A stretch of DNA of 32,903 nt from JBALVO01 sp036961445 (GTDB lineage: Bacteria > Pseudomonadota > Gammaproteobacteria > Pseudomonadales > Halieaceae): positions 1 to 32,903 of the forward strand of contig JBALVO010000032.1 of assembly GCA_036961445.1 (NCBI GenBank). Direction: 5' to 3'. Within the stretch, counting starts at the first letter, position 1; the number at the start of each line of letters is the position of its first letter. The position numbers were made by a program, and so were the translations under genes. Under the pieces are notes generated by a model. It ran no database searches, was not told the DNA's origin, and saw only the letters and a program-made list of their open reading frames with translations. Shown piece by piece: positions 32,374 through 32,903 of this stretch.

Positions 32374-32903
32374 TTAATCGCCACCTGAGGTTAGTCGATG
32401 CAGCGTTATCTCGGGCGGACAATTGAACCGCGCTGGTACCACCGAACTCCCCGTCCCCACCGATGTATATGCCTGCATCAGGTCATAGGACCAGGCACCT
32501 GCGCCGGTGAATCTCGGAGCAGAGGAATTGTAGGTAACCGCATAATTACCGGGTAGGCATATCTGTCCACCGTGCGTGTGACCACACATCAGAAAGTCGA
32601 AGCCAACGTAGGCTGCATGACGAAAAATTTCAGGTGAATGCGACAATAACAATGAAACGGCATCATCAGGGATGCCGGCGTAGGCCTTCTCCAGATTATC
32701 TGCCGCAAAATAATGCGGATCATCGATGCCTGCCAGGTAAAACGAACTGCCAGCGCGTTGGATGTGAACACTCTCATTCATCAACAGACGGATGCCCATG
32801 GTCTCTATCGGTTGTGCCATCAGGATACTGTCGTGATTGCCCAAAATAGCGTAAATATCCTTGTCGATATCTCGGCAAAGCCGCTCAAGACCGAGCATGG
32901 CGG
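32374..32903 (-). CDS. Metallophosphoesterase (calcineurin-like), 5' end outside the window
   Basis: The C-terminal 176 or so residues; the frame stays open to the right edge, and the ATG at 32898 is probably internal. ILGNHD and the later GHTHGGQICLPG are the two metal-binding motifs of calcineurin-like phosphoesterases, with LLLSHSPE between. The arrangement fits the YkuE/UDP-2,3-diacylglucosamine-hydrolase-like group, often membrane-anchored at the missing N-terminus. It is convergent with the CarS-like gene. Substrate undetermined. Confidence 0.9.
   Translation of the reverse strand, partial: AMLGLERLCRDIDKDIYAILGNHDSILMAQPIETMGIRLLMNESVHIQRAGSSFYLAGIDDPHYFAADNLEKAYAGIPDDAVSLLLSHSPEIFRHAAYVGFDFLMCGHTHGGQICLPGNYAVTYNSSAPRFTGAGAWSYDLMQAYTSVGTGSSVVPARFNCPPEITLHRLTSGGD

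Overview
The window looks like chromosomal DNA of a free-living, probably marine gammaproteobacterium. The basis is a SoxR with its operator, a LexA-controlled yebG, gnd, yghU, an M3 oligopeptidase and a PA2779/PA2778-type gene pair, plus many oxidoreductases and small lipoproteins. A Cellvibrionales/Halieaceae-like origin is only a guess. GC is moderate. I see no rRNA, tRNA, CRISPR array, intact insertion sequence or prophage.

Layout. (1) 1-1.1 kb: a redox-stress divergon. soxR faces a glyoxalase-family gene and the first codons of a flavin reductase, with a SoxR box in the 19-bp spacer of the glyoxalase promoter. (2) 1.1-9 kb: membrane M50 protease, NYN/OST-HTH protein, SDR with a signal peptide, the first copy of a small Cys/His-rich unknown family, class II aldolase-like protein, sulfotransferase, and a Tat-exported subunit plus GMC dehydrogenase operon. 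(3) 9-13.2 kb: anchored MDR dehydrogenase, the translationally coupled PA2779/PA2778-like pair with an intrinsic terminator built into the start of the second gene, EamA transporter, and SOS gene yebG. (4) 13.2-19.6 kb: HD-domain protein, M3 peptidase, yghU, a cloverleaf-like inverted-repeat element, then gnd with a Ca2+/Na+-type exchanger. (5) 19.7-23.4 kb: thioredoxin-fold lipoprotein, TauD-family dioxygenase, anchored NAD(P)-binding protein. (6) 23.4-29 kb: a sparse, accessory-looking stretch of small lipoproteins and secreted proteins, a Cys-rich repeat protein, a frameshifted mini-gene, an attC-like sequence, VOC, SRPBCC and DUF1579-like genes, and the second copy of the Cys/His-rich family. 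(7) 29-32.9 kb: VWA-OmpA fusion lipoprotein with a strong terminator, secreted alpha/beta hydrolase, small unknown protein, CDP-archaeol-synthase-like membrane protein, and a truncated metallophosphoesterase.

How genes work together: clear functional units are the SoxR divergon, the GMC/subunit-3 pair, the PA2779/PA2778-like pair (possible peptidase and partner) and the gnd-exchanger transcription unit. Most other genes appear to be single units. The strongest leads for undescribed biology are the PA2779/PA2778-like pair with its embedded terminator, the duplicated Cys/His-rich family, the Cys-rich repeat protein, and the structured element near 16.9 kb.
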